A DNA stretch of 64,000 bases, from positions 25,442,432-25,506,431 of the forward strand of contig LS997566.1 in NCBI GenBank assembly GCA_000469685.2. The letters are read 5' to 3'. Below the pieces are notes generated by a model. It made no database searches. It saw only the letters and a list, made by a program, of their open reading frames with translations, and was not told where the DNA came from. This document shows, in pieces, positions 1 through 12,566 of this stretch (its first letter is position 1; every line of letters starts with the position of its first letter). A program made the position numbers and the translations under genes. Source of the stretch: Haemonchus contortus (lineage: Eukaryota > Nematoda > Chromadorea > Rhabditida > Trichostrongylidae).

Positions 1-103
1 GTTCGGTATCAGGAGGAGATTACTACGAAAAGGAAAAGAAAAATCAGCATCCGAGTTACCAGGTCCATTCACAAATTGTGTTTATTGAGTACTTCAGTAA
101 AAG

Positions 104-3100
104 GTGTTGGTTCAGCACACTGTTTCTATCTACGACGTGGACAACAAACAGTGGCATCGAAGCACTGGTTCCGGAGTCAATCATGTAGATTTACCGGTTG
201 CCAGAAAGCAGCATCTTCGTTGGTTGGCATTTTCGAACCATGGTCAACTCGTGTCTATGGATAGTTCATGTATGTTCATCCTGATTGTTTTCCTTCTGTA
301 ATACGACAAATGTGCCATGTCGAAGGCGAGTGCCACTGTTATTTGTTGTAGATTATAGGGTGTGAGAGTGAAAGCATCGGTTTCGACTGACTCAAAGTAA
401 CTCTTACCAATCTCACCCTCAACCTTAAACGCAAGTCACTCATACTTGCGAGAGGAATTCTTATTGGCCTTCATTAACCGTGATATACAACGATCGATTA
501 GGGTAAATGAGCGGTGAGCGACCGAGACTGATAGAGGAACTTAGAGCGAGTACTCTGTCCCTACGGTGGCGTTTCCTTGAAACTGAATACAGCCCGACAG
601 CCCTTCGCCCTCAATCTCCAGCCCAGCTTGCATGCGCGAAGTATGAATGCAAATGAGCATATTATTTGCGTTCTTACTCCGCGTTGCCAGTTGCGTTGCC
701 GAGCGCAGTATAACAGATATATGTCATATTCCACATGCCTTTCCTCGCTTTCTGCGTCGCTTTTCTTGTTCTCCTTTCTTGTTCCGTGAATGAAAGCATT
801 GTCGTGTTTTTTCTTGCATTCTGTTCCCTTCTCTCCCAGAGTCTTTGTTTTTTTCGTGACCTAGGAAAGTTTTATTTGTTCCGGACGTCATTTGGACCAT
901 GGGAGATGGTCACTTTTTTCATTCACATAATCTTCTACGTTTCTTTTACAGGTCCATTGTGAGCAGCAAAGTTAGACATTACATGACCAATTCGCATTTT
1001 TCTATGATTTGCTCAGAATTGTTTCCAATTGTAATTTTGACCGGCTCAACCCGCTATGTTGAATTGTTTTTTAAGTTACGGTGTGTCTTCTGACATCGTC
1101 TGGTTTCTGGATTCCCATTTTCAATGGAAACTCGGAAACAATGAACAAGTCAGACGCTATTTGGCCTATCGCGGTTGTTGATGGACGACAGCGCCAGATT
1201 AGGTAGTCCAGATTCGACTCTTTTTATAACAGCTGTTTCAATAGTTTACACTTATAGATATCTACACTGCAAAGGTAGCAACTATCCCTTAATCGCGGTG
1301 AAAATGGCACCACTTATAGCTCCTTGGACACTTCCGTACTGCGCCCCGGTTTGTTTCATCTATTGTTTTTGACCTTTTCTAAGATATTGGTTTAGTATGT
1401 GACCAGTCTTTTAAGGCTAACAGAGACGGCTGTGGCTTTAAAGTTTTTAATTCGTTTATTACTTTGTAGACGATTGTAGATACAAAACAATCCAAATTCT
1501 GAGTCGAAATATGTAGTACCGGCGTCTAAGATTTTCGGTAATTGTTCGAATCTGATTTCCAAGTCACCTGTGCGCATTTTCTTCCTTGGTCACTTGTTGA
1601 ACCCTTGTTGGCCCCTGTTCGATTGTTTTTGGACTCAGTTTTCAGACATCGAAGTTTTCGAATTTTTCCTCTATTGCAAAAGATTCCCGGCCGAAGTAAC
1701 CATGTAAAATAGGATCTATGATGTAAGGGGTGTTTTCGGTTGATGACCTCAATTCTGCGTCTAAATTTGTTGACCGATTCATTGGACCGAGTTATGAAGA
1801 TATTATTCATATGGGCCTCGATAGACGAACACAAACAGCGGTGGCCTGGCCCAGTGGCAAGTTTGACGGCTTTTAGATGCGAGACTGTGGGTGGTGTAGA
1901 GCTTTATCTTGCTGGGGTGGGGGGAGGTGTTAAGGGCCCTTTATGTTGAACTTGCCACATTCTGCGACCTTGCTAGCGTTTGAGGTTGCTCGGCTCAAAA
2001 GGTGGATGGGATTTTTGGCGACGGAAGGGAGACAGTTTTTACATTCAGAAAGGTTTTATCATTCGAACTAGCCACAATTTCTTTTCTCATCCGTACACTA
2101 TGCTACATTCACAATAGGACGACTAAATCTAATTTGTAAACATATGTGATATTTGAGCTCAAAACACCTCTTTACATGGGCGTTAACATGCTCAGACTCC
2201 AAATTCTGTAAAGGGAACAATACCCTAAACCCATCAGTGGTTTTCTAACAAAGCTTAGCCAAGAAACAAAGGGTAGTGAAAGCTGTCTCCACCATAGACC
2301 CATAATACCACAAGGCGCCTCTGGCTCAGAGAGCCATCAATAAAGCTTGACCATGAATGTTGAAAAAGTGTGTGGTACTTACGATGTATATTATGATATA
2401 TGCCATTCCATTTGACAGTTTTCGAGCCTTTTGAAGCTAATGTTGTATAGAAAGCGGTCGAAGTAGAGCTGATACGAAAAAGCTAATGTCAAAGTGTTTT
2501 TTGACCTCATGAAGTGTACATTAAGGTACCTTATACACCTTATGTTCAGTACTCACCTAAAAATACCACAACTATACCGTCAAGGGAATCACTCGTAAGG
2601 CAGATTTGTGATCAGCAATCTAAGTCCCACTTTTAAGAACAGTATTGAAGGGTGGTGGACAATAATGGGTGAGGGGAGAACCCAACAAATACTTTTTCTA
2701 CTTTTTTTTGCGCCAACCAGTACGAGCAGCTGTCTTGATGTGAGCTCTCGAGATACAGTCTAGGTTCAGGCTTAGGCTTTGTTCTTATGTAGCGGAAGGG
2801 ATCAAGATCTCTGTCATTGAAGACCCTCACGATTTGCCTTATTTGAGAAGGCGTGGCATTTGCGTATGAAAAGCGGTCGCGGCGTTGGTATACATATAGC
2901 ACGGTGCGTAATCCATTGCGAGCAGTTTCGCCATTGATATATGCGTGAAATCTCATCAACAAATTTTATGCCAACAAAGAGTCGCCGCTATCTATATACG
3001 CCATGAAGTGTTCATCAATCTCGATGGTGAATTTAGAAATGTCCCTGGATGAGAGCAAGTTGCAAGGCTCAACAGTTTTCTTCGCTTCTATTTATATTCT

Positions 3101-6100
3101 TTTTAGGAATCTGACAAGTCAAAGCTAGAGCAAGAACTATTTTTCAACGAACTTCAGCAAAGCGAGGCTCGAGCTACATCTGCTCCCTCTGATCTCGTGG
3201 TTGGTGTCATCTTTTTTATTATAATTGTTATTATTCATTATTTTATATTGATCATTGTCACTTTTTTGTAATCCTTTGTGTGCTATTACTTAACAACGCA
3301 TATACTACGCTATTTTGCCGAATTCCAAGGCTAAAACGAAATCTCCGAGCATTCTTGAGTCCTTGCCTTGCAATGGTCCTTATCGGCCTTTTTCGATTGT
3401 TATTAGATTCATTCGATTCCCTTTCATCTGCTATTCCGCCGCAACTGGCTTACCGTATTGGATTTCTGAGGGTTCACTGTCGATAGGAAAGGTGTTGTCA
3501 ATCCAGTGGCTCTTGTCTTTCACCAGCTTGAACCATCTCAACACGCTATCCTAAATAATTTGAATGACGTGCAAAGCAGGTCTGTTGGTCTTTCGTTACG
3601 TGTTTGTTTGTGATGTTTGATCAAAATTATAACTTCTATTCTCTGGGGCACCTGCGGCGTTCAAATTTGGAAGGAGTGCAGGCAGCAGATTTGAGAACGT
3701 TTGGTGGGTGGCAAGACTAGACTAGGTTGACGCCCATCTTTTGATTCTGCTGTTCTTTCTGCCTTGACCCATCTTTCAGAGGCATAGGTTCTCACACACG
3801 CAAATGGTATCCGCTCGTAATCTTTAAAGGTTGTTTGAAGAGCATAGCTGAATGTTTCACCATACTCTTGTGCACTTACTTAAGAAAGAGCGTAACTACG
3901 AGCTAATTTAAGATACCGAGATTAGCAACGCACAGGTGATTAAGTGAAAGAAATTTGATTGTTTCATGTGATGACCAGGGCGTTTACTGTACGAGTCTTT
4001 TGAGACCTCAAATGAACCCCAGAGGTGCCCGCCGACTTATTGTTAGTAGCAGACCTATTAACGAAGGCTCTATGTAAAAGGAATAACACGCTTTGATACC
4101 TCGAGCCAAATGGTTCGTTGAACTGTATCGACTCGGGTTAAGAAAGAACGTGAGATGGCACTAGTTCGAGAAAATCGAGGATGATAATTAGATGTTAAAC
4201 ACTTACGGTTTTCGCCTAAATGACGGGCGTGTTTGTTGATTAAGGTGTCAGAAAAGCGTTTGATTTTATAGCTATGACGCTGAATTTTCAATCAATTATC
4301 GTTTCTTTTTTCTTAATCATCCTGCTAAACTTTCAGTTATCGTTCTTTTTTTTCATCCACTAGTAGATGTTCTTGGTATGACGATATTACCATTTGTGGG
4401 AACGTATTTTAGGAGTTGGCTTCAAGTCATCTTCAATCGCTCATAAAGCTGTTTGCCCTGGCATGCAAAAGTGAAAGAGATGGACGAGCTGCAGAGTTGG
4501 CTGGTCTCGTGACCTCTGCAAAAGGCATTCAGCTGATGTGCAACTATGCTGCAAAACTTAAAAAGTTTACACTTGCTGAAAAGGTTTGTTTAGCAGGGCG
4601 GCCTTCAATCTCAACTCAAACTCGTAGAATTTTCATGAAAACTTAAATTCCAGGTTGCTGCTAGAGGCCGCGAGAGTGTGTCATCGAATCACAGTGAACC
4701 AATGTTTTCTGATTCCTGTCATGCTCAATCAGAGCAAGTCCCTACTCCTCGACGAATCTCAATCAAGAGAGATTCTGGCGTAGTTCAGCAGCGTCAGGTT
4801 GGTCCAATCTTTTCAAGAACACCTTCTGCAATGGCTTTATTGAGAAGAGGTTCCAGCCTCTGGAAGTTTACGATTTCGGGTGCATTACTAGTAAAGACGA
4901 AAATGTGAGTAAAGTGTGAGAATAAGCAAAATAAGAAAAATACGGCCAGTACCCTTTGGCGAAGTCAGCCAGGTGATATCACGTCAAAGGGTGCGCGGTG
5001 ACTTCTCTCATCTCTTCCTGTCTACTTCTTTGCCTCAGCACAAAGGTGAAGAGTGCTGTCCCTGCAGCAGCCTAACGCATCGTTCCCCACAAATGCTCCC
5101 TATTCCTTCGAATAATCGAGTTTATGTTGTTACCATCAAATTTTAGGGATACTACCTTCAACCATATCACCTATTCTTTTTCCTGCCTTAAGCTACCTTG
5201 TGAGTGACAGTTTCAGTCCTACTGAACTCACAGTTTTACTAGTATTTTTTATCTTGCTTTGCGCTCGAAGGTAACTTCCGACTAAGGGCACTTATGAAGG
5301 GTTCCAAATCCCATCTACGAAGTTTCTAGGCCGTTTTTCGGCGTCGGGAGAGCTACACGCTTTCTCTTGAGCATGTGTGACTTGTAGTATCAACAAAGTC
5401 GCGGGGTGTGGGCAGTGTACCTCAAGCTACATACACAATTGATTTTTGTTTAAGGTCCTAATGAAGGAGAATAGCAATACAACAGCTATGGCAGAGGTTA
5501 AGTCTGAACGAGATGGTGTGAAGGATGTAAAGGCTAGTTCTCTACATCCTATTTGTGTACGGCAAACCTACCCCTAGAAATCTCGTGCTATAACAAGAAA
5601 TTTGCCAAAATGCGTTTCATCTGTTATTTTGAAGGTATGTATTGATTGTAGATGTTTATGGAAGAGAACAGCGCGGCAACAGCGATGGCATCAATGAAGC
5701 CTGACATAGATGACTATGAGGATAGCCACGCGGATTCTCAACAGCCGAGTTGCACTCAACAAACTGACGACACACTCTTAGACAGAACGCTCATCCCCGC
5801 GCGAAAAATATCGCGCAACCCCTTCAAGGTGAGTGTTATTCAAGCATACCTACTTTTGCTGAATGTGGAAAGCTTCCAAGCTTTGGTTACCACAACAGTT
5901 CTCGGTGAATTGCACAAACTTTCGAGTCGGAGTGTGAACTTACGTGGAAAATGCCGCCCTTTGTGTGGACGCTCCGCCCACCGCGAGTTGATCTTCATGA
6001 CAAAACCCTCATCTTTCATTATTTTCCCTGGCGTCTAGGCTGTTACAAAACTGAATTAAGTTTTGTCCATGAGTCCCCCCCCCTTCTATGCATGTCCCAT

Positions 6101-8420
6101 TCCCCGTAGATGGGCTCGGCTGAGCTCACACGTCCTCTACATATTTCCCTATGTCCATCCCAATAATCACTGAATACTGACCGGCTCCTCAAGGTCTGAG
6201 CTCGACTCAGTACCGTTGCTTCTGGCGTACATCTGGACGCTCCAGTGCTCGTCCTACTTCTAGGACTTGCACGAATTTTCTCTGCATTTGTGCGAACGCT
6301 GTTCACTCCGAGCATCTTTGTTGCTTGAAGCCGATGAAAACGGTCGCTTTTTTTAAAATTTTTCCTCAGATCACAACCCTGCTTATATTGAACATTTTCT
6401 TCCTCAAAGCCATGCAATTTTGTGTTCTAATGAAGCCATCCACCACTTCTTTCTTAGTTTTCTTGTTTTCAATAGAAGACTTATTGTTGGATATGCCAAG
6501 TTCCCAAGTTCGGACTAATCAGATAGCAAGATAAATGGCGGAAAGTCTCTGGTTGGGACTGTCCACTTTGGGAACTCATTCACTGTTGGGACAGTTGGGT
6601 ATAAAACTCGTTGCAATGCAACGTAAATGATAGATCGTTTGCAAGCCCGCATAAATGCCAATATTTTGCAGTTTAAGCAAGTTACAATATTTTTGTATTT
6701 TTTCCGATCTGCTAGGATGACGAACGTTGCTAGGCAGCCCACGTTCTCCGAAAATTAGTCTTTGTGCTCACTTTTCGGCCTTTCTGCTGAAGCAAAGACA
6801 AATAAAGCCTCCACTAAAGAAAGGAGATTCAACGTTAGTGGACATCACCCCATCAATTCACTTTTCTTGATTCGCTGGCATTGTCCACGATGATTGCCAG
6901 TACACTTTTCCTGCGCCTTCATCGTCAGCCACACCCGTCCGGGAACGGGGCAGCTCTGATTTTGATCGCTACTTTTAGGCTAAATATATAATCAAGTATC
7001 ATTGTAATGTATTAAGAGATCACCGTCTTCTTCTTTGGACACTTCTTCCGTCTTTGATTCCGACTTCTTCCTAGCGAATAACAGGAAACGGATGAGAGAA
7101 GAAGAGGTAACTGAAGAGTTTTTAATTTCTTACTCTGCTACGATGAGCGACACGGTTAATTCAGCCTCCGAAACCAACGACGTCGACGTCAAAGCAAAAA
7201 AAGCTATCAATTGGAACATTCATGAAGGACAAAGAGAATGCGCGGTTCGTATTCAACTGTCAAACTCACTATTTTGTGTTCAGATAGGCTTGTTTAATGA
7301 ATTTTTCTCTTTCCCCCCACCCCTGTCGCTCGGTGCTGCCAATTCATAAAGTTAAAATCCACCTCGTAATCTTCGATTTTTTTTGTATCTGTGACTGCGC
7401 AACTGACTCAGTGATTGAATATTTCCCAACTTCCAACTCTTTCCAGCCAGCTCGCCCACCCCATTGCTTATCTAACGTTGAGATCAATTACGGAGGTGAT
7501 TGCGTGAGAAAGATTTCTGTTGGAGGCTTGGCAAGGCTCGTGGGTTGTCTTGTAGGCGACATAAGTGTTCAAATACCCACCGATTTTTACTGAAATTGCA
7601 TGGTTTTTTGTAAGAGGCCTAATCGGTACATATCGTAGTGTCATTTTTTTGCTCTTTGGTTCCAATATTTCACTAACCACTCGAATTCAGAACAGCGTAT
7701 ACACTTTGGATGGAGAGCAATGAGGAAACCTTACGTGGTATGTTCAGTGGGAATGCGGAAGACTTTGTGAAGTTTTGTGCTCAGCAGTTTCGAATGCTCC
7801 CGGCTCTTGAAAAGAAGGTTAGTTTTGCTTATTCAAAAAAAAATTATCGAAAAGTTTTGCTATATATGACTCATAAGAGGAGGTAGTGTAGTGTCAAGAG
7901 GAGCACGATCACACTCGGGTGGTTCGGATTTCGAATTCCGGAACGTTACTCGAACAAGTCAACCAAGCTTACTATTCCTTCGGGGTCGGTTTATTGGCGC
8001 TAGTCTCATCTTGTTAATAAAAGCACTGACTTGTTCATCGGCCGGCCAATGCAAGTCATTGTGTGGGCTAAACACGCATTCCAACGGTCACTACCATTTT
8101 GGATGAAGGCCGAGTGCGGGAGCGCATTCCCGAAATGGGACTGATTAACGTCGAAGACATCCTCTTTTTGACTGTTGCTGTGTGTTGCGTCAGACTTCGC
8201 AAATAGGCGAGTTGGCTTCTCCTTTAGTGGGTTACAGTAATCCGTGATTTCCATCAATCTACGCGCCCATCTTTAGCGTATTTCGAGTTTTTCTAGTGTC
8301 GCTGAAAATGTCGTCAGATGTTGCTGCTTTTTTCTGCTTACATCCTTTGTTTAGTTATCTTCAAAGTTTATGTTGTTTTCCCAGGAGTGGAAGGCTCGAG
8401 CTGAAAGCTACCGACAGTGA
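104..8420 (+). CDS. WDHD1: WDHD1/AND-1/CTF4 replisome adaptor, 3' part (11 exons, 5' end outside window)
   Basis: Proposed exons: 104-269, 1076-1202, 1258-1348, 3107-3199, 4413-4583, 4654-4797, 5652-5828, 7017-7106, 7165-7244, 7691-7817, 8385-8420 (stop TGA). All have AG/GT borders and the phases join without a break, giving about 433 residues. In the first three exons I see the family's SepB signature: 'RWLAFSNHGQLVSMDS', then 'GFWIPIFN', 'NKSDAIWPIAVVDG' and 'RYLHCKGS'. The exon at 4413 carries 'KLFALACKSERDGRAAEL', matching the helical segment after SepB. The exon at 5652 ends 'RISRNPFK' (family RVNPFK) and the last exons form an HMG box. CTF4/WDHD1 trimers link the CMG helicase to DNA polymerase alpha in the nucleus; the N-terminal WD40 part lies upstream of base 1. 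The start of the first exon is unresolved: the frame is open from base 2 ('SASELPGPFTNCVY') but has stops at 86-88 and 98-100, so a very short intron or a lesion lies there. Family assignment is confident; the exact 5' border and the possible extra exon in 5829-7016 are not. Confidence 0.88.
5455..5612 (+). pseudogene. Decayed tandem duplicate of the WDHD1 exon at 5652-5828
   Basis: Translation from 5455 gives 'VLMKENSNTTAMAEVKSE', while the working exon gives 'MFMEENSAATAMASMKPD'. The end of the copy, 'RAITRNLPKC', matches 'RKISRNPFK'. The copy keeps an acceptor-like TTTAAG at its 5' end. It has an in-frame TAG at 5575-5577, and the position of the donor GTGAG reads TGCGT. It therefore looks like an intronic exon duplication that has lost coding ability; it sits 40 bp upstream of the functional copy. 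Confidence 0.7.
7165..8420 (+). other. C-terminal HMG box of the WDHD1/CTF4 gene, split over three exons
   Basis: Exons 7165-7244, 7691-7817 and 8385-8420 read '...FMKDKENAR', 'TAYTLWMESNEETLRGMF' and finally 'EWKARAESYRQ'-stop. The aromatic and Trp positions (YTLWMESN, FVKFCAQQF, EWKARA) line up with the vertebrate WDHD1 HMG box, which budding-yeast Ctf4 lacks. Phase 2 of the first exon (CG) plus A of the second gives Arg. The short last exon contributes only eleven codons before TGA. The HMG box of WDHD1 binds DNA non-specifically. Confidence 0.8.
7877..8140 (+). mobile_element. tRNA-headed SINE copy inside the last WDHD1 intron
   Basis: Starts with a degenerate A-box and B-box head ('GGTAGTGTAGTG', then 'GGTTCGGATTTCGAATTCC') and continues into the shared body: 'GGTCGGTTTATTGGC', a 'CACTGACTTGT' segment and 'CACGCATTC'. 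The same body occurs in about nine other places in this window in both orientations, with the best-preserved head at 31215. Divergence is high, so it is an old insertion. Confidence 0.55.
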
Positions 8421-11400
8421 TGGCAATGTGCTCTCGGGTGTTATCCAACAGCTTCTCAGGCATGCTCTATCTTGCTGCATCGGCTCACCAACTGTGCCTG
8501 TTTTGTTGGTGTGCAAGTTTATCATACATTCCAGATGTCATTTCAGGCGGCAAACCGACATGCTTTCAATCTCACAAATCTTGTCTTCTCATCACACTTT
8601 GTTAAAGTAATGTCATGACTTTTGCGGTACTGAATTCCTAGGTTTTTCATTTTGTGATCTTTCGATGGGTACTGCCTCACCATTTCTTCCATTTTACATT
8701 TACAGACTACCTAATGACACTACTTTATGTTCAGGGTTCGTGAGCATTTACAAAATTGAATTCCTATAAATGACTGTCCTCTATTGTATAAATGGTCTTG
8801 AATTTCCTACTGGAATTCACGCTGCCATTATTCTTTATAGCATTTTCCAGGAAAGAACGTCGAGAAATTGTCATGTATTTGAGGACTATTTTTTTAGACT
8901 CCTTAGGAAGTGAAGAAGTGTACGCCATGGCTTACGAGGCGTTGTCCTAGAAGACAGGATATTCCGCCGCTTCATTATCATGTAATGCTGAGGAAAGTCT
9001 TAGCGCTTAGGACCGGTACTTTAGGAAAAAAGGGGTGAAATAGCGCAGAGTGAGTCATTCTGCGCTATTTCACCGGCCTCTATTCTCGGCCTTGATCGCA
9101 GGACAATTCAAGGCAGCAGTTGGTCCTGCCCTCATGTGCGTTATCCAAAATCAGCTTTTTCGGTACTGTGTTGCTTCTCATTAGTAGGAACCCGCAAAAT
9201 TTCCTGGCTTACCACTGTGAACACATGGCATATGAATTGGTTCATATGAACTGTACGCAATGTTATCCACTTCAACGGTTTCAAAATTTAAGGGTTCACG
9301 ATAAGGGAAGATACAGAGATTTATCCCTGTTGGTTATCCCTGTGACCCCCCCCCCCCTCCAAAGATAGTCTAGGAGACGTTGACGGGTCAAATAACGGCG
9401 ATCATAGGGCGTAGTAAGGACCCCCGAATCGGTCAGCCGGCGTACACACCCAGCAGGGACGTGTTCCCAGAAGGTTGCACCATCGTCACAGGGAGCTGCA
9501 CGCCTTGCACGTAAGCAGCTAACTTCAGCCAGCTGCATGCATCTAAACAGCTCTTCAAAATACCGTTTTCATGCAGCTTTTGTCGACACATTTTCGTCCA
9601 ACCCCTAATTTTACTACTTTTTTGGAGCCTTGTATTTCTCCACGTACGGTTTTTTCGCGCTTTCTTCGCCTATTTTGCACTATTCTGGGCTATAGATACC
9701 AAGCTTATCGTGAACTGTGCCCTCAAGCATTGGCAGTCAATTACTACAAACACAAGTTCAAAACATAGCGCTGTTGATAAAGCCCACAGTGTCCCAAAGA
9801 TCAAATTCCGTATCTGTTCCTACTCAGCTCGGTCTCTCGGAGGGAACTTGACTTGGTGCATAGATGTTGGAGGGAAAAACCATTGACTCGTTTATCGGCT
9901 AAAACTGGCCATTCAGCTAAGTCTGGCAGGTCATTTAACATATCATGTAAGTATTCAAGTAACATTGAAAAACTCAACGGAAGGTGAGTATGCAAACGCA
10001 TCTCCAGAAAGTATTGACCAACGCTGGCAAAATTTATCCATTAATAGTAATCACATATACATAAAAGCGCGTAAAAGAGTTCACTCTCATAAACAAATAC
10101 AAACGAAGGGGCATAGTAGCAGTGCAAAGCTTCTGTTGTTTTAAGCATCAGTGATGAAAATAGTATCCAAGAAAAAGTTGTGCCCGACTGCTTTACCCTT
10201 TCTTTTCGGTATTGAGCAGACCAATGTTATGAAATGTATTCTGACGTGATGTTTGGATAGGTGTCTCTGATGACTTTCATCTCTACTACTATTCTCAGTT
10301 CAGTCATTCCAACACTGAGTTCTTCGATCAATGCGTTTAAAGCACTTCATTTAGATGAGGCCGTTCGGGTCATGGCTAATCCACTGACAACTTGATGTAC
10401 GTGCCAGGATCTTCTTTTTAAATCCAGCCCCTCTTCATATTCTGTTCCAAATCGATAGAGAGAGGTCTCGTGTGTGGGTATCTGGTTTTGTTGCGACGGA
10501 AATCCACTAGCCTCGTCAGATAGCACGTTTTTTTCAAACTTGCTCGAAGAACAACCTAACCGGAGAACGTACGTTGCGCGAGTCCGTCGAAAGTAGGTCA
10601 CCCCGCCCACGTCGTGCGCGGGGTCCCAAGATGGCATTACAATAGCACAAAGTGTCAGTAGAGTGAATGATTTGCATTTGTCCGTGTTATCTTCTCATGG
10701 GGTGACTGCTGTGGACCAAGCGCCAATCGTATGCCCTACTGACAACTGCGACGTCTGTCAAGTATCGCGGGCTGACCCGCCGCATGCGACGGCTGCGGCG
10801 TGACCCAGTTTAGACGGACGCGCGCAATGAAGCGCACCCGCAGATAGAAATGGACGTTATGCCGGCATTCCAGTGCATGAGGCAAGACCCTCAAATGCTG
10901 CAACTAATTAAGTCATGAAGCCCTGTGAGATAACCGCGTAGTGACCATCTCGGAGTGAGCGGGTCGTGGTGACACATATGCGTGAGTCAGACGTCCTAGA
11001 GGTATCATCTTGAAAGTTCTCAACAACTTGCTCACCTCCTCAACTCAAGTGCATATAGGGAATATGGAGGGTAGTTTATGCTGATGTCCGGTCGTTCGGC
11101 TACGTTACTTGGCTAGCATGGCCTGCTTGATGCATCCAGTGTCAGAAAACTGTTGCTATGAAATGCTGCCAGAGCTTTACATTGCTAGCATCCATTTCCA
11201 CCACTGATGGATCTACGTTGAAGTAGCGTGGATGTAATCAGTTAATGGGTTGAATGAGCCAAGCGTGTTCATTTCAGCAAAAAACCATTGTTAAGTACAA
11301 ATCTCGTTTTTCTGCATGAATAATTCATTGCATTTCATTGGCCGTCTTAATATTTCAGAGATTTTGCATGCTCTGTGGCACCATCACCTCTGCTGGAAAA

Positions 11401-12310
11401 CATGTGTACGTTACCCCGGATCATCTACTTTGTGCTCGCAAAATCAACCCACTTCAACTGAACTACAGTTATGACGAGCTCGTCAGAACGGTGGTTCAGA
11501 TTCATACTCTTTCTGCACAAAAATGCATTATTCGAGGTCCATTTTCAGCTCCTTCCCTACCTCCGGTCTTTCCTACAAAAGCCGGTCTGCGATGAGTTGA
11601 AGTTGCTTCGAATTTACACGTAACTTGCTATGGGGCTACCATGAGGCGCTGGCCTAAGCCCTTCTGGAATACCTTCAACGTCAGGATGGAGTCATTCGAA
11701 TGTTTGGCCTCCAGAAATATTCTGATGAAGCCATTTGTACAGTAGTGATGGCTTTTTTCTCATCCTCGTACTAGTGAGCCACTGATGTACGTTTCCATTT
11801 GAACAGAGAAAGCGTAGGATTATGAATGGCTGGGAAAGTTTGTCGTCGAATGTAGTAGATCTGAAACTGAAGGATCATATTTTTATGGTGAGATTACAAA
11901 ACAAAACTCATGCGAAGAATTGACAACTGCTCACGGTTTCTTCAAGACCAATTTATAGAAAAACCAAAGGTAACAAATGTAGAAATGATTTCGTGAATGT
12001 CCAATGTCTGGTCGGAGAGCTCATTCTCAAAGGTATCCTTTGCGCTCTGTCCGTCCTTCAACTATGAAGTTTCTGTAAACGTCAAAACAAATTGGTAGCT
12101 ATCAAAAGGTGCGTAGTCTGTATTCGTACAATTTTTTCCGAGTATTAGAATTAAGTATGAACACATGCCGTTTATGAAATTAGAGATGACCTTGTTTTGT
12201 GAAACTTGCAACAGCGCAAGAGTGAGCAGGGTGCGTTTCCAATTGTTTTTGATGAAATGTGCAATTTCTACCTTCCGTCCCCTTTAAGGCGAATTCAGTA
12301 GTGCGTGGCT
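8421..12310. other. Intergenic stretch, no supported gene
   Basis: Apart from the hairpin at 9034-9074 there is no exon chain I can defend. A poly-C run occurs at 9348-9357. A GC- and CpG-rich patch with several GCGCG motifs spans about 10550-10850. Open frames of 80-96 codons on the - strand (9296-9538, 10347-10637) lack splice context and recognisable domains. The + strand frame at 11338-11595 is also unrecognised. Confidence 0.5.
9034..9074. repeat. Perfect 16-bp hairpin with 9-nt loop
   Basis: Left arm 9034-9049 (GGTGAAATAGCGCAGA) is exactly complementary to 9059-9074, with loop GTGAGTCAT. It is in intergenic DNA about 600 bp after the WDHD1 stop. It could be a tiny foldback relic or a structured RNA element; nothing in the sequence decides. 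Confidence 0.6.
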
Positions 12311-12566
12311 GTGTGGTGCGGTGCAGTAGGAACGGAATTGTCGCGTCGCGGCGAGAGAAACGCCGCGCGCGAAGGAATACAGCAGAGTGCAGCAGCTGCC
12401 GAGAAATTTAGGAACGAAGGATTTGACAGTAGAATCATGCCATAAGTAATAATCGTATAGCGATTGAGCTGTATGAAGAATGCCAGAACTGTAATAACGA
12501 AGCAAATGGTCCGCGACTGCTGCGGTGGGTTGATTACATAAAACCGTTCCTACTCCCCGTCTTCCC
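12311..12566 (+). mobile_element. Short TIR (MITE-like) element, family A copy 1
   Basis: Shares extensive sequence with 36442-36667 and 57728-57983: the start 'GTGTGGTGCG', a middle 'CGATTGAGCTGTATGAAGAA', and an end of the CGTTCCTA-CCCGTCT type. In the better copies GCGTTAGGAACGA at the start is inverted as TCGTTCCTAACGC at the end. This copy is the most diverged ('AGTAGGAACGG' and 'ACCGTTCCTACTCC'). No transposase; a non-autonomous DNA element. Confidence 0.7.

Noticed and set aside
4798..4904. Extension of the WDHD1 exon 4654-4797 to a GTGAGT donor at 4905
   Set aside because: Gives the wrong phase for the exon at 5652, whereas the GT at 4798 fits.
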